64,000 nucleotides of DNA, taken from positions 1,290,001 through 1,354,000 of the forward strand of contig NZ_CP054861.1 of the NCBI RefSeq assembly GCF_013459645.1, written 5' to 3'. The notes under the pieces were generated by a model. The model searched no databases. It had not been told where the DNA came from and saw only the letters and a program-made list of their open reading frames with translations. This DNA is from Martelella sp. NC20. GTDB lineage: Bacteria; Pseudomonadota; Alphaproteobacteria; Rhizobiales; Rhizobiaceae. Below are positions 36,383-45,191 of the stretch, in pieces. Numbering within the stretch: position 1 is the first letter of the stretch; each line of letters starts with the position of its first letter. The position numbers were made by a program, and so were the translations under genes.

Positions 36383-36526
36383 TGGAACTACTCCATTTGG
36401 GGCAAGGCTCAATCATCGGCGGGTGAAACCACCGCAAGATCGCCCTTAGAATACTTGAAATTTGGCGCGCTTATACAGGGCAAACGGAGGTTTGACCAGT
36501 CCCCCCGGCATTTTTTTGACTCATTC

Positions 36527-36548
36527 GGAAGCCGGGCGGAAGCCGGGC
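36527..36548. repeat. 11-bp tandem duplication
   Basis: GGAAGCCGGGC occurs twice in a row between rpmF and the glutathione S-transferase gene. No function apparent. Confidence 0.8.
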
Positions 36549-36570
36549 GGACACTTGGCGCAAACCCGGC

Positions 36571-37218
36571 TCAGACTTCGTCTTCGGGAACCACCCAGCT
36601 TTCGGCAAGCGCGCCGTCGCGCCAGCGCTGGAACGCCGGCAGGCTTCTGATCGCGTTCATATAGGCCGCCGATGTGGTGCTGTCGGTCAGTTCATAGACC
36701 TCGAACCGGTTGACGACCGGCGCATACATCGCATCGGCCGCCGAAAAACTGCCGAACAGGAACGGCCCGCCGGATGTCTCGAGCGCGTCCGCCCACAGCG
36801 TTTCGATGCGCCGGACATCGGCCCTGACGGCGTCGTCCACGGCCAAAGGGGCGGGCTTGCGGCCGAAATTCATCGGGCAGGCGCCGCGCAACGCCCGGAA
36901 GCCTGCGTGCATTTCCGCCGAGATGGCGCGCGCCGCCGCCCGTTCGATCCTGTCGTCGGGCCAGAGCTGGGCCTCGGGATAGAGTTCGCCGACATATTCG
37001 ATGATCGCGAGCGATTCCCAGACCCGGAAGTTGCCGTGATGCAGCACCGGCACCTGGCCGACGGGCGAGACCTCGCGGAAGCGCGGATTGCCGGCGGGAA
37101 AATCGAACGGGATCAGCACTTCCTTGAACGGAATGCCGGCGGCCTCCATCGCCAGCCATGGCCTGAGCGACCAGGAGGAATATTTCTTGTTGCCGATATA
37201 AAGCGTCAGATCGCTCAT
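36571..37218 (-). CDS. Glutathione S-transferase family protein
   Basis: 215-aa GST. The N-terminal thioredoxin-like domain starts LTLYIGNKKYSSWSLRPWLAMEAAGIPF with the catalytic Ser in YSSWS, then VSPVGQVPVLHHG and VWESLAIIEYVGELYP (cis-Pro and Glu/Ser glutathione contacts). The all-helical C-domain follows. It resembles the zeta/GstA-like cytoplasmic GSTs. Substrate unknown. Confidence 0.9.
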   Translation of the reverse strand: MSDLTLYIGNKKYSSWSLRPWLAMEAAGIPFKEVLIPFDFPAGNPRFREVSPVGQVPVLHHGNFRVWESLAIIEYVGELYPEAQLWPDDRIERAAARAISAEMHAGFRALRGACPMNFGRKPAPLAVDDAVRADVRRIETLWADALETSGGPFLFGSFSAADAMYAPVVNRFEVYELTDSTTSAAYMNAIRSLPAFQRWRDGALAESWVVPEDEV

Positions 37219-37293
37219 GCCTCACCCTTCCGATCCCGTTTGCGCGGGAGTTAACCCGATTTCGGCGTCCGGCACCAACAATATTGTCGAATG

Positions 37294-38055
37294 TCAATCA
37301 TAAAGGCAGCTTATATAGCCGCCCGAGCGCGATGCCAGCCGTTCCACCCTGGCCGCGAGATTGCGCATATGGCCGCTGGGCGCTGCCGCCTGCCGGCCCA
37401 CGGGATCGGGCAGCGAGACGGCGAGCAGCGCCGCCTGGCGGGCATTGAGACTGGCTGCGGACACGCCGAACTGTTCGCGTGCTGCCGCCTCGATGCCGAA
37501 GGTTTCCGGCCCCCATTGGGCGATGTTGAGATAGATTTCCATGATCCGCCGCTTGGGCCAGACAATATCGGCGGTGATCGCCAGCGGCAGTTCGAGCGCC
37601 TTGCGGAGATAGGAGCGGCTGTTCCAGAGATAGAGGTTCTTGACCGTCTGCATCGGTATGGTGCTGGCCCCGCGCACGGATTTCCCGGCAAGCGCATCCT
37701 CGACCACGGCCTTGTATTCGCCCCAGTCGACGCCGTCATGATTGCAGAACTGCCCGTCCTCCGACATCATCACCGATTGCACCAGCACCGGCGCGATCGC
37801 GTCGAACGGCACCCATTGCCGGTCGTAGCCGGAAAACAGCCGGGCGAGCATCGGCACCGAGACCGGATGGACGAAGGATGGCCGGTAGAGCGGCAGCAGC
37901 AGGTAGGGCAGCAACACGATCACGATGACGGCGATCACGCCGTAGCGGATCAGACGGCGGAAAGGCGAACGGCGCGGGGCCTCGTCGTCATCGTCTTCCG
38001 GCATCTCGTCATGGCGCATCGGTTCATTGGCTTTCGTGAAATCCGCCCCTTCCAT
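37294..38055 (-). CDS. mtgA: Monofunctional peptidoglycan glycosyltransferase
   Basis: About 253-aa membrane-anchored GT51 enzyme that polymerises lipid II into glycan strands. After a charged N-terminus there is one helix (YGVIAVIVIVLLPYLLLPLY), then the catalytic motif VMMSEDGQFCNHDGVDW with the essential Glu, GASTIPMQTVKNLYLW, RKALELPLAITADIVWPKRRIMEIYLNIAQWG and QAALLAVSLPDP. Start is uncertain because no site is clear: 38055 is used and 38019 is equally plausible. Divergent from the prenyl transferase gene whose product type feeds the lipid carrier pathway. Confidence 0.9.
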   Translation of the reverse strand: MEGADFTKANEPMRHDEMPEDDDDEAPRRSPFRRLIRYGVIAVIVIVLLPYLLLPLYRPSFVHPVSVPMLARLFSGYDRQWVPFDAIAPVLVQSVMMSEDGQFCNHDGVDWGEYKAVVEDALAGKSVRGASTIPMQTVKNLYLWNSRSYLRKALELPLAITADIVWPKRRIMEIYLNIAQWGPETFGIEAAAREQFGVSAASLNARQAALLAVSLPDPVGRQAAAPSGHMRNLAARVERLASRSGGYISCLYD

Positions 38056-38154
38056 AGCGTGAAGCGGGCGCCAAGAAAAGGCGCGGTCGGCCCTGCGCGA
38101 AACGTGCGGAAAACCGCTTGAACGCCGCCCGCCCGCATGCCAAGACATGGCCCC

Positions 38155-39063
38155 ATGTCAGATGCCGAATTCACCCACCGCCTTGCCAGCGCCCGACAGG
38201 ATGTCGAAGCCTGCCTCGACCGATTGCTCGGTCCAGAGCCGCTTGTCGGTGAAACGGCGCGGCCCGAAGCGCTGATGGCGGCGATCCGTCACGGGGTGCT
38301 GAACGGCGGAAAGCGTTTCCGGCCGTTTCTGGTGATCGAGTCCACGCGGCTTCTGGACGGGCGGCAAGACGCGGCGCTGCGCGTGGCCGCAGCCCTTGAA
38401 TGCATCCATTGCTATTCGCTGATCCATGACGACCTGCCGGCCATGGATGACGACGATCTGCGCCGGGGACGGCCGACCGTGCACAAGGCGTTCGACGAGG
38501 CCGCCGCCATTCTCGCCGGCGACAGCCTGCTGACGCTTGCCTTCGATATCATCGCCGATGACGCGACCGGGCTTACGCCCGCCGCGCGTCTTGCCCTTGT
38601 CAGCGCGCTGTCGCGGGCCTCGGGCATTGGCGGCATGGCGGGGGGGCAGGCGCTCGATCTCGCCGCGGAGAAGACGCCCCCGGATGAGGCCGGTATCGTG
38701 ACCCTGCAGGCGATGAAGACCGGCGCGCTGATCCGGTTCGCAACGGAAGCGGGCGCGATCATTTCCGGTGCGGGCGTAGACGATCGCGCCCGGCTTGCCC
38801 GTTTCGGCGCGGTGATCGGCCTTGCCTTTCAACTGGCCGACGACCTTCTCGACCTGAGGGCCGACGCCGCAACCATGGGCAAGGCGACCGGCAAGGATGC
38901 CGGGCGCGGCAAGGGTACGCTGGTGTCGCTGCACGGCGAAGCATGGGCCGAGCGCCGGCTGTCGGAACTGGTCGATGAGGCCGAGACCCTGCTTGCCCCG
39001 TTCGGCGCGCGGGCCGCGACGCTGATCGCCGCGGCCCGTTTCGTGGCCTCACGCGAGAACTGA
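38155..39063 (+). CDS. ispA: Polyprenyl diphosphate synthase (farnesyl/geranylgeranyl type)
   Basis: 302-aa trans-prenyltransferase that condenses isopentenyl diphosphate with allylic diphosphates, most likely giving farnesyl diphosphate. The first aspartate-rich motif is DDLPAMDDDDLRRGRPT, the second is FQLADDLLDLRAD, and GGKRFRPFLV is the substrate-binding loop. The ATG at 38155 is used; an in-frame ATG at 38137 is possible. Chain length cannot be fixed with certainty. Confidence 0.9.
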   Translation: MSDAEFTHRLASARQDVEACLDRLLGPEPLVGETARPEALMAAIRHGVLNGGKRFRPFLVIESTRLLDGRQDAALRVAAALECIHCYSLIHDDLPAMDDDDLRRGRPTVHKAFDEAAAILAGDSLLTLAFDIIADDATGLTPAARLALVSALSRASGIGGMAGGQALDLAAEKTPPDEAGIVTLQAMKTGALIRFATEAGAIISGAGVDDRARLARFGAVIGLAFQLADDLLDLRADAATMGKATGKDAGRGKGTLVSLHGEAWAERRLSELVDEAETLLAPFGARAATLIAAARFVASREN

Positions 39064-39066
39064 GGT

Positions 39067-39102
39067 CCCGCCCCGTTGCCCGCCCCGTTGCCCGCCCGGT
39101 TG
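39067..39102. repeat. 12-bp tandem repeat, three units
   Basis: CCCGCCCCGTTG is repeated three times (the third with one change) just after the ispA stop. No function apparent; a possible variable-number locus. Confidence 0.8.
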
Positions 39103-39120
39103 ATTGACTGACGACAGCCG

Positions 39121-40911
39121 TCAGAACGCGGCTTCGTCGAGTGCCATCATGCTGTCCTTGCCCGAGCGGATCGTGGCGACGAGGCCTGCCGCCTGCGGCA
39201 GAAGCCGGGTCATGAAGAACCGCGCGGTGACGAGCTTGGCGCGATAGAACTCGGGATCGTCGGCATTGCCATCAAGCGCCGCATAAGCGGTCTTCGCCGA
39301 TTTCAGCCACATATGGCCAAGCGCCACCAGACCAAACAGGCGCAGGTAATCGGTTGCCGCGGCCCCGGCCTCCTCGGGGTCCTTCAGGCCCTTCTGCGCA
39401 AGTTCGCCGGTGCAGAGCTGGAGCCCCTGGAAGGCCCTGGAAAGCGGTGCCGCCAGTTCGCCAAGGCGCGGATCGGCGGATGCTGCCTCCAGTTCTGCCT
39501 GGACCGGGTGGAAGAAGGATCTCAGCAGCCGTCCGCCATGGGCCGGCATCTTGCGACCCACGAGATCGAGCGCCTGAACGCCGTTGGTGCCCTCGTAGAT
39601 CATCGAAATCCGGCAATCGCGGACATATTGCTCCATGCCGTGGTCGCGGATGAAGCCGTGGCCGCCATAGACCTGCATGCCGAGATTGGCGCATTCATAG
39701 CCGAGATCGGTAAACAGCGCCTTGACCACCGGCGTCATCAGCGCGGTGAAATCCTCGGCCTTGCGGCGGGTCTCGGCGTCGGGGTGGACCCTGGCGATAT
39801 CGATATTGCGCGCCACCCAGCCGCAAAGCGCCCGGCAACCCTCGACATAGGCCCGCATCGTCATCAGCATGCGCCGCACGTCGGGATGGACGATGATCGG
39901 GTCGGCGGGTTTTTCGGGATGTTTCGCGCCGGAAAGCGCGCGGCCCTGAAGCCGTTCCCTGGCATAGGCCACCGCGCCCTGATAGGCGGCCTCGGCGATG
40001 CCGATACCCTGGACGCCGACCGAAAGCCGTTCGCTGTTCATCATCGTGAACATCGCGCGCATGCCCTTGTGCGGCTCGCCGACCAGCCAGCCGGTGGCAT
40101 CGTCGAAGGCGAGCTGGCAGGTGGCAGACGCCTTGATGCCCATCTTGTGCTCGATGCCGGCGCAGGAAACGCCGTTGCGCGCACCCGGCCTGCCATCGCC
40201 GTCGGGCAGGAATTTCGGCACCAGAAACAGGCTGATGCCCTTGACGCCTTCCGGCGCATCGGGAAGCCGCGCCAGCACGAGGTGGATGATGTTTTCGGAA
40301 AGGTCATGATCGCCGGCGGAAATGAAGATCTTCGAGCCGGTGATCCTGTAGCTGCCGTCGTCCTGCGGCACGGCGCGGGTGCGCAGCAGGCCGAGATCGG
40401 TGCCGCAATGGGCCTCGGTCAGGCACATCGTCCCGGTCCAGACGCCTTCCACCAGCTTCGGCATATAGAGCTGTTTCAGCGCGTCGCTCGCATGATGTTC
40501 GAGTGCCTCGCAGGCGCCGTGGGTCAGCCCCGGATAGAGGCCGAAGGCGAGGTTGGAGGCGCAATGCATCTCCTCGATGCACTTGTTGAGAAGCTGGGGA
40601 AGACCCTGTCCGCCCCATTCCGGCGAGGCCGAAATCGCGGTCCAACCGCCTTCGGCAAATGCCTTGTAGGCCTCGGGGAAGCCCTTCGGCGTGGTGACGA
40701 CGCCATTTTCGAGCCGGCAACCCTCGGCGTCGCCGCTGGCGTTCAGCGGCAGCAGCACTTCGGTGCAGAACCGGCCGGCTTCCTCCAGGATCGTGTCGGC
40801 GAGATCGGGCGTGACCTCCTCAAAACCCGGCAGGCCGGCATAGTCGTCAAAGCCGTTCAACTCGTGCAGGGCAAAGCGCATATCCCTGATCGGTGCGTTA
40901 TAGATTTGCAT
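39121..40911 (-). CDS. fadE: Acyl-CoA dehydrogenase (FadE type)
   Basis: 596-aa flavoprotein for the first step of beta-oxidation. It is the long form with an extra C-terminal domain. Landmarks are GQGLPQLLNKCIEEMHCASN, CLTEAHCGTDLGLLRTRA (FAD/substrate contacts), ITGSKIFISAGDHDL, and the region ISMIYEGTNGVQALDLVGRKM with the catalytic-base Glu in IYEGTN. It starts 4 bp after the stop of the FadN-like gene, making the order thiolase, multifunctional enzyme, dehydrogenase, as in Bacillus fadNAE with the first two exchanged. Confidence 0.92.
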   Translation of the reverse strand: MQIYNAPIRDMRFALHELNGFDDYAGLPGFEEVTPDLADTILEEAGRFCTEVLLPLNASGDAEGCRLENGVVTTPKGFPEAYKAFAEGGWTAISASPEWGGQGLPQLLNKCIEEMHCASNLAFGLYPGLTHGACEALEHHASDALKQLYMPKLVEGVWTGTMCLTEAHCGTDLGLLRTRAVPQDDGSYRITGSKIFISAGDHDLSENIIHLVLARLPDAPEGVKGISLFLVPKFLPDGDGRPGARNGVSCAGIEHKMGIKASATCQLAFDDATGWLVGEPHKGMRAMFTMMNSERLSVGVQGIGIAEAAYQGAVAYARERLQGRALSGAKHPEKPADPIIVHPDVRRMLMTMRAYVEGCRALCGWVARNIDIARVHPDAETRRKAEDFTALMTPVVKALFTDLGYECANLGMQVYGGHGFIRDHGMEQYVRDCRISMIYEGTNGVQALDLVGRKMPAHGGRLLRSFFHPVQAELEAASADPRLGELAAPLSRAFQGLQLCTGELAQKGLKDPEEAGAAATDYLRLFGLVALGHMWLKSAKTAYAALDGNADDPEFYRAKLVTARFFMTRLLPQAAGLVATIRSGKDSMMALDEAAF

Positions 40912-40915
40912 GGCA

Positions 40916-43240
40916 TCAGTTCCTCAACGGTTTTCCGGTTTCGATCAGGCTCTCGAAACGGGCGAGAGTCTTCTCGTTGCGGACCAGGCGCATGAAGCTG
41001 TCGAATTCGAGCTTCAGGATCGCGTCTTCACTCACGGTATCGATGATGTCGGTGTCGCCGCCGGAAAGCACGGTGGCGAGTTCGCCCGCGACCGTCAGGT
41101 CGTGGGGCGTGGCAATGCCGCGCCGCGCGAAACCTTCCGCCGCCGTCAGCATGGCCACCCGTCCGGACGGGCCGGGAAGCCGGACCTCCCGGGGTTCCGG
41201 CGGAGTATAGCCGTCGACAAGGCCAAGCGCCTTCGCCTTGGCATCGGCCAGCAGGCGATAGCGGTTCATGGTGATGCCGTCGTTCCTGCCAAGGAACATC
41301 AGGTCCCTCGCGTCGTCGGCCGATTTCGAGACGGTCGCGGTCGAGATCATCTCGAAGACCTTGGCCGCCGCCGGCATCGGGCCGTTGGGCAGCTTGCCGC
41401 TTGTCTGCCAGCGCGTCAGCATTTCCTTGCAGCCGCCCCAGGCCGGCACCAGCCCGACGCCGCATTCCACAAGACCGATATAGCTTTCGGCATGGGCCTG
41501 CACCGCATCGGAATGCAGCAGGATCTCGCACCCGCCGCCAAGCGCCATGCCGGCGGGTGCGGCGACGACCGGGAACGGGGCGTATTTCATCTTCCGATAG
41601 GTGTGCTGACCGCCCGTCACCAGCTTCTCGATCTGGCCGAAGGCCGCGATATTGGCGGAAAACAGCGCGAGCGCGAGATTGGCCCCGGCCGAGAAATGCC
41701 GGCCTTCATTATAGATCACCATCGCCTTGTAGTCGCGGGTCACCAGGTCGACCGCATCGCTGATCATCGCCATCACCTGCTCGTCCATCGTATTGGACTT
41801 GGAGGTGAATTCCAGGCAGACGACGCCGTCGCCGATATCCCAGAGCGCGGCGGACCCGTTCTTCAGCACCGGCTTTGCGCCGAGCCTGATATCCTCGAGC
41901 ATGAGGATGCCGTCCGGGCGGATGACGTCGCGGTAGCTGCCGTCCGGCTGCAGCGCCTGTTTGCGGCCGTTCTCGACGCGGTAGAAGCTCTTGTCCCCGA
42001 GTGTTTCGAGAAGCTCCGGCCCGGCGATGCCATTGGCGCGCATCGCATCCACCAGCCATTGGCCGCCGATCATGTCGATCAGCTCGAACGGGCCGTAGCG
42101 CCAGTTGTAGCCGAGCCGCATCACCTCGTCGATCGCGGCGATATCGTCGGCGGCATCGCCGACGAGGCTTGCCGCATAGGCGAGCGTATTGGTCATCACC
42201 GCCGTGGCATAGCGGCCAAGCCGGTTGTCGATCTCCATCACCGCGCGCGGTTTGCGGGCGGCGTCAAAGGCGGGGTCGGCGGGCTTTTGCGCGGGCCGGT
42301 ATTCACCGCTCTCAAGGTCGATCGTCTCCTTGATCTTCCTGCCGTCATCCGTCCGTTTCAGCCGGTAGAACCCGCCCTTGCCCTTGCGGCCGGTATAGCC
42401 CTCGGCGATCATCTTGTTGAGGAGCGGCAGGTCCTTGTTGGTGTCATGGAACATGTCGCCATCGGGCAGCGCTGCCTTGAGGCTTGCGCCGATATGGGGC
42501 ATCAGGTCGAGGCCGACGAGATCGACCAGGCCGAATATGCCGGTCTTCGGAATGCCGAACGGTCGGCCCATCACGGCGTCGGCCTCCTCCACCGTCAGGC
42601 CCAGTTCCATCGCGTGGATCATGCCAAGCTGCAGCCATACCGTGCCGAGACGGTTGGCGACGAAGCCGGGGCGGTCATTGCAGACAACGACGCTCTTGCC
42701 GAGCGTCCGGTCGGCGAAATCGCTGACGGAAGCGGTCTTTTGCGCATCGGTTTCACCCGCCGTCACCAGTTCCATCAGCCGCATGTAGCGCGGCGGATTG
42801 AAAAAATGAGTGATCATGAAATCGCGGCGGAACCGGCCCGGCATGCCCTCGACCAGATGCGACAGCTGGATAGTCGAGGTATTGGACGAGACGACGCTCG
42901 TCTCCTTGCGAACGGCATCGACGCGGCGGTAGAGCGCCTGTTTCAGGTCGTGCCTTTCGATGATCGCCTCGATGATCCAGTCGACGTCGGCAAGGCTTTC
43001 GAGATGGTCCTCGATATTGCCGGTCGTCACCAGCCGGGCCGCCCGTTGCGACATGAACGGGGCAGGCGATGCCTTCTTCATGCGCGCAAGCGCGGTTTCG
43101 GCGATCACGTTGCGGTTGGCTGCGCCCTCGGGCACGATGTCGAGCAGCATCACGGGAATGCCGGCATTGGCCACTTGCGCGGCAATGCCGGAACCCATGA
43201 CGCCGGCGCCGATGACGGCGACTTTCGCGATCGGTTCCAT
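40916..43240 (-). CDS. fadN: 3-hydroxyacyl-CoA dehydrogenase/enoyl-CoA hydratase (FadN-like)
   Basis: 774-aa bifunctional beta-oxidation enzyme. Domain order is the reverse of FadB: the NAD-binding 3-hydroxyacyl-CoA dehydrogenase comes first (VAVIGAGVMGSGIAAQVANAG, then SSNTSTIQLSHLVEG, THFFNPPRYMRLMELV and NDRPGFVANRLG). A second dehydrogenase-C-like domain follows, and the crotonase domain lies at the C-terminus (about 480-690: GRHFSAGANLAL, PAGMALGGGCEILLHSD, LVECGVGLVPAWGGCKEML). This is the FadN architecture. Its ATG overlaps the thiolase stop (TGATG at 43238-43242), so expression is coupled. Confidence 0.92.
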   Translation of the reverse strand: MEPIAKVAVIGAGVMGSGIAAQVANAGIPVMLLDIVPEGAANRNVIAETALARMKKASPAPFMSQRAARLVTTGNIEDHLESLADVDWIIEAIIERHDLKQALYRRVDAVRKETSVVSSNTSTIQLSHLVEGMPGRFRRDFMITHFFNPPRYMRLMELVTAGETDAQKTASVSDFADRTLGKSVVVCNDRPGFVANRLGTVWLQLGMIHAMELGLTVEEADAVMGRPFGIPKTGIFGLVDLVGLDLMPHIGASLKAALPDGDMFHDTNKDLPLLNKMIAEGYTGRKGKGGFYRLKRTDDGRKIKETIDLESGEYRPAQKPADPAFDAARKPRAVMEIDNRLGRYATAVMTNTLAYAASLVGDAADDIAAIDEVMRLGYNWRYGPFELIDMIGGQWLVDAMRANGIAGPELLETLGDKSFYRVENGRKQALQPDGSYRDVIRPDGILMLEDIRLGAKPVLKNGSAALWDIGDGVVCLEFTSKSNTMDEQVMAMISDAVDLVTRDYKAMVIYNEGRHFSAGANLALALFSANIAAFGQIEKLVTGGQHTYRKMKYAPFPVVAAPAGMALGGGCEILLHSDAVQAHAESYIGLVECGVGLVPAWGGCKEMLTRWQTSGKLPNGPMPAAAKVFEMISTATVSKSADDARDLMFLGRNDGITMNRYRLLADAKAKALGLVDGYTPPEPREVRLPGPSGRVAMLTAAEGFARRGIATPHDLTVAGELATVLSGGDTDIIDTVSEDAILKLEFDSFMRLVRNEKTLARFESLIETGKPLRN

Positions 43241-44379
43241 CACACGCGCTCCAGAATGGTTGCGATGCCCTGGCCGCCGCCAATGCACTGGGTGGCCAGC
43301 GCATAGCGCCCGCCCTCGCGCTTGAGCAGCGATGCGGCCTTGCCGACGATGCGCGCGCCGGTGGCGCCCAGCGGATGCCCGAGCGCGATCGCGCCGCCAT
43401 CGATGTTGACGATATCCTGATTGATACCGAGGTCGCGCATGCAGGCGATCGACTGGCTGGCGAAGGCTTCGTTGAGTTCGACCACGCCGATCTCGTCGAT
43501 CCCGATGCCGGCGCGAGACAGCGCCTTTTTCGTCGCGTTCACGGGTCCGATCCCCATGATCTCCGGATCGCATCCGGCAACGGCCGTCGATCTGACGAGG
43601 GCAAGGGGCTCGAGCCGGTTCCTCTCGGCATAGGCCAGCGAGCAGACCAGCAGCGCCGAAGCCCCGTCTGTGAGCGGGGAGGAGGTTCCGGCCGTCACCG
43701 TTCCATCCGTCGAAAAGGCGGGCTTCAGGCCGGCCAATATCTCCCCGGTGGTCTCGGCCCGGATGCAGCCGTCCTCGCTGATTTCGGCGCCGTTCGCCCT
43801 GATGGGCACGATCTCGTCGCTGAATTTTCCGGCCGCGCGGGCCTCGGCCGCGCGTTGCTGGCTTGCCACCGCAAAGCGCTCCTGCTCCTCGCGCGAGATC
43901 TGCCAGCGGCGGGCGATGTTCTCGGCCGTATCGCCCATGCTCATATAGGCGCCGGGAACCTTCTCGTTGAGCGCCGGATTGGGAAGCGGGTTGAACCCCG
44001 ACATCGGCACCCGGCTCATGCTCTCGACGCCGGCGCAGATGAAGGCCTCGCCGGCCCCGAGCGCGATCTGGCCCGCGGCGATGTGCACGGACTGCATCGA
44101 TGAGCCGCAGAAGCGGTTGACCGTGACGCCCGCGATCGATTGCGGCAGATCTGCGAGCAGCACCACGAGGCGTGCGAGATTGAAGCCCTGTTCGGCCTCG
44201 GGAAAGGCGCAGCCGAGGATCAGGTCCTCGATGTCGCCCGGGTCGATGCCGGCCTTCTCGATGAGGCTGGCGATGACCCGCGCGGCCAGATCGTCGGGGC
44301 GCACCCGGGCAAGCGCGCCCTTGTGTGCAAGTGTGAACGGCGAGCGCTGATAGCCCGCGATAACGATGGGTGACGTCAT
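43240..44379 (-). CDS. fadA: Acetyl-CoA C-acyltransferase (3-ketoacyl-CoA thiolase)
   Basis: 379-aa thiolase for the last step of beta-oxidation. Active-site features are NRFCGSSMQSVHIAAG (nucleophilic Cys near residue 89), [41 protein letters not shown] (His) and TQCIGGGQGIATI (second Cys). Start 44379 has GGGAGG close upstream. First gene of the fadA-fadN-fadE operon. The region upstream (44380-44700) holds only palindromic repeats and presumably the promoter. Confidence 0.94.
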   Translation of the reverse strand: MTSPIVIAGYQRSPFTLAHKGALARVRPDDLAARVIASLIEKAGIDPGDIEDLILGCAFPEAEQGFNLARLVVLLADLPQSIAGVTVNRFCGSSMQSVHIAAGQIALGAGEAFICAGVESMSRVPMSGFNPLPNPALNEKVPGAYMSMGDTAENIARRWQISREEQERFAVASQQRAAEARAAGKFSDEIVPIRANGAEISEDGCIRAETTGEILAGLKPAFSTDGTVTAGTSSPLTDGASALLVCSLAYAERNRLEPLALVRSTAVAGCDPEIMGIGPVNATKKALSRAGIGIDEIGVVELNEAFASQSIACMRDLGINQDIVNIDGGAIALGHPLGATGARIVGKAASLLKREGGRYALATQCIGGGQGIATILERV

Positions 44380-44591
44380 GTCATCCTCCCAGATGGATGT
44401 GAAGTTGGAAGAGTGGGGTGGGCTGGCAGCGCCGGTCGGGCTGCCGGGGCCTGGCGTCGCGCGGGAAACGCGGCGGCCATCTGCTTCGGGCACACACGGA
44501 AGCCAGGCCGCTCCTGGTGGAATCGCGGCTTCGCTCCGTCTGTCTGTGTTGCCGCATTCCTGCGGATGTCGGGTGGACCCGCCCTTGCGGG

Positions 44592-44706
44592 AAACGCTCC
44601 GGAGCCTGTCCGCATTTTGTTGAATCGCGAACAGGCTCCAACCTTTTGTTTTTCCGCGCGTCCGGACGGAAAACCGGTGTCCGCTTTTCCTGGACGCGCT
44701 CTAGCG
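44592..44706. repeat. Rhizobial palindromic repeats between fadA and merR
   Basis: Two hairpin modules: GGAGCCTGT (44601-44609) with ACAGGCTCC (44631-44639), then GCGCGTCC...GGACGCGC (about 44658-44696) around GGACGGAAAACCGGTGTCCG. The outer CTAGAGC end supplies the TAG stop of the MerR gene. The pattern matches common rhizobial intergenic repeats as I recall them. Nothing else is seen in 44380-44700. Confidence 0.65.
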
Positions 44707-45090
44707 CACAGGCCCGGCGAGCCGCGCCTCGGCCTCCTGTTCGGCCCGTCTCAGTTCGGCAAGCGTCTGGTCGATGGCCTGTCGCTGGTCTTCGAGGTTG
44801 GCGATACGCTCGCGCAGCGATTGCAGCAGCGCTTTCATCTGTTTGTGCTGGGTGCCGTCGACATTGTAGAGGTCCAGAAACGACTTGATTTCCTGAAGCG
44901 AAAAGCCGAGCCGCTTGCCGCGCAGGATCAGGATCAGCCGGGCTCTGTCGCGCTGGGTATAGATCCGGGTCGTGCCGGCGCGGCCGGGCGTGATCAACCC
45001 CTTGGTCTCGTAGAAGCGAAGCGCGCGGGGCGTCAGTCCGAGTTCTTCTGCCAACTGGGTGACGGTGAGAAACTGCTCGGTCACGGGCAA
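44701..45090 (-). CDS. MerR family regulator, LiuR-like
   Basis: 129-aa regulator. The MerR HTH is LTVTQLAEELGLTPRALRFYETKGLITPGRAGTTRIYTQRDRARLILILRGKRLGFSLQEIKSFLDLY, and a coiled-coil dimer helix follows. There is no cysteine-based metal-binding loop. This pattern resembles LiuR, which controls branched-chain amino acid and fatty acid oxidation genes in proteobacteria. It lies between the fadA operon and fadD, all on the same strand, which supports a beta-oxidation role. The C-terminal stop comes from an abutting palindromic repeat, so the tail may be slightly shortened. Confidence 0.87.
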   Translation of the reverse strand: MPVTEQFLTVTQLAEELGLTPRALRFYETKGLITPGRAGTTRIYTQRDRARLILILRGKRLGFSLQEIKSFLDLYNVDGTQHKQMKALLQSLRERIANLEDQRQAIDQTLAELRRAEQEAEARLAGPVR

Positions 45091-45191
45091 CCTTTTGGTT
45101 CAGGGTTTGCGGATAAGGGAAGGCGGCGGTGCGGGCGGGCGTCGAAGCCGGTCCGTACGCAAAGCCGGATCGTATTTCAACCCGACGGGGC

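Noticed and set aside
40910..43306. A 798-codon open frame on the plus strand
   Set aside because: Antisense to the well-supported fadN-like gene; composition typical of reverse-complement reading.
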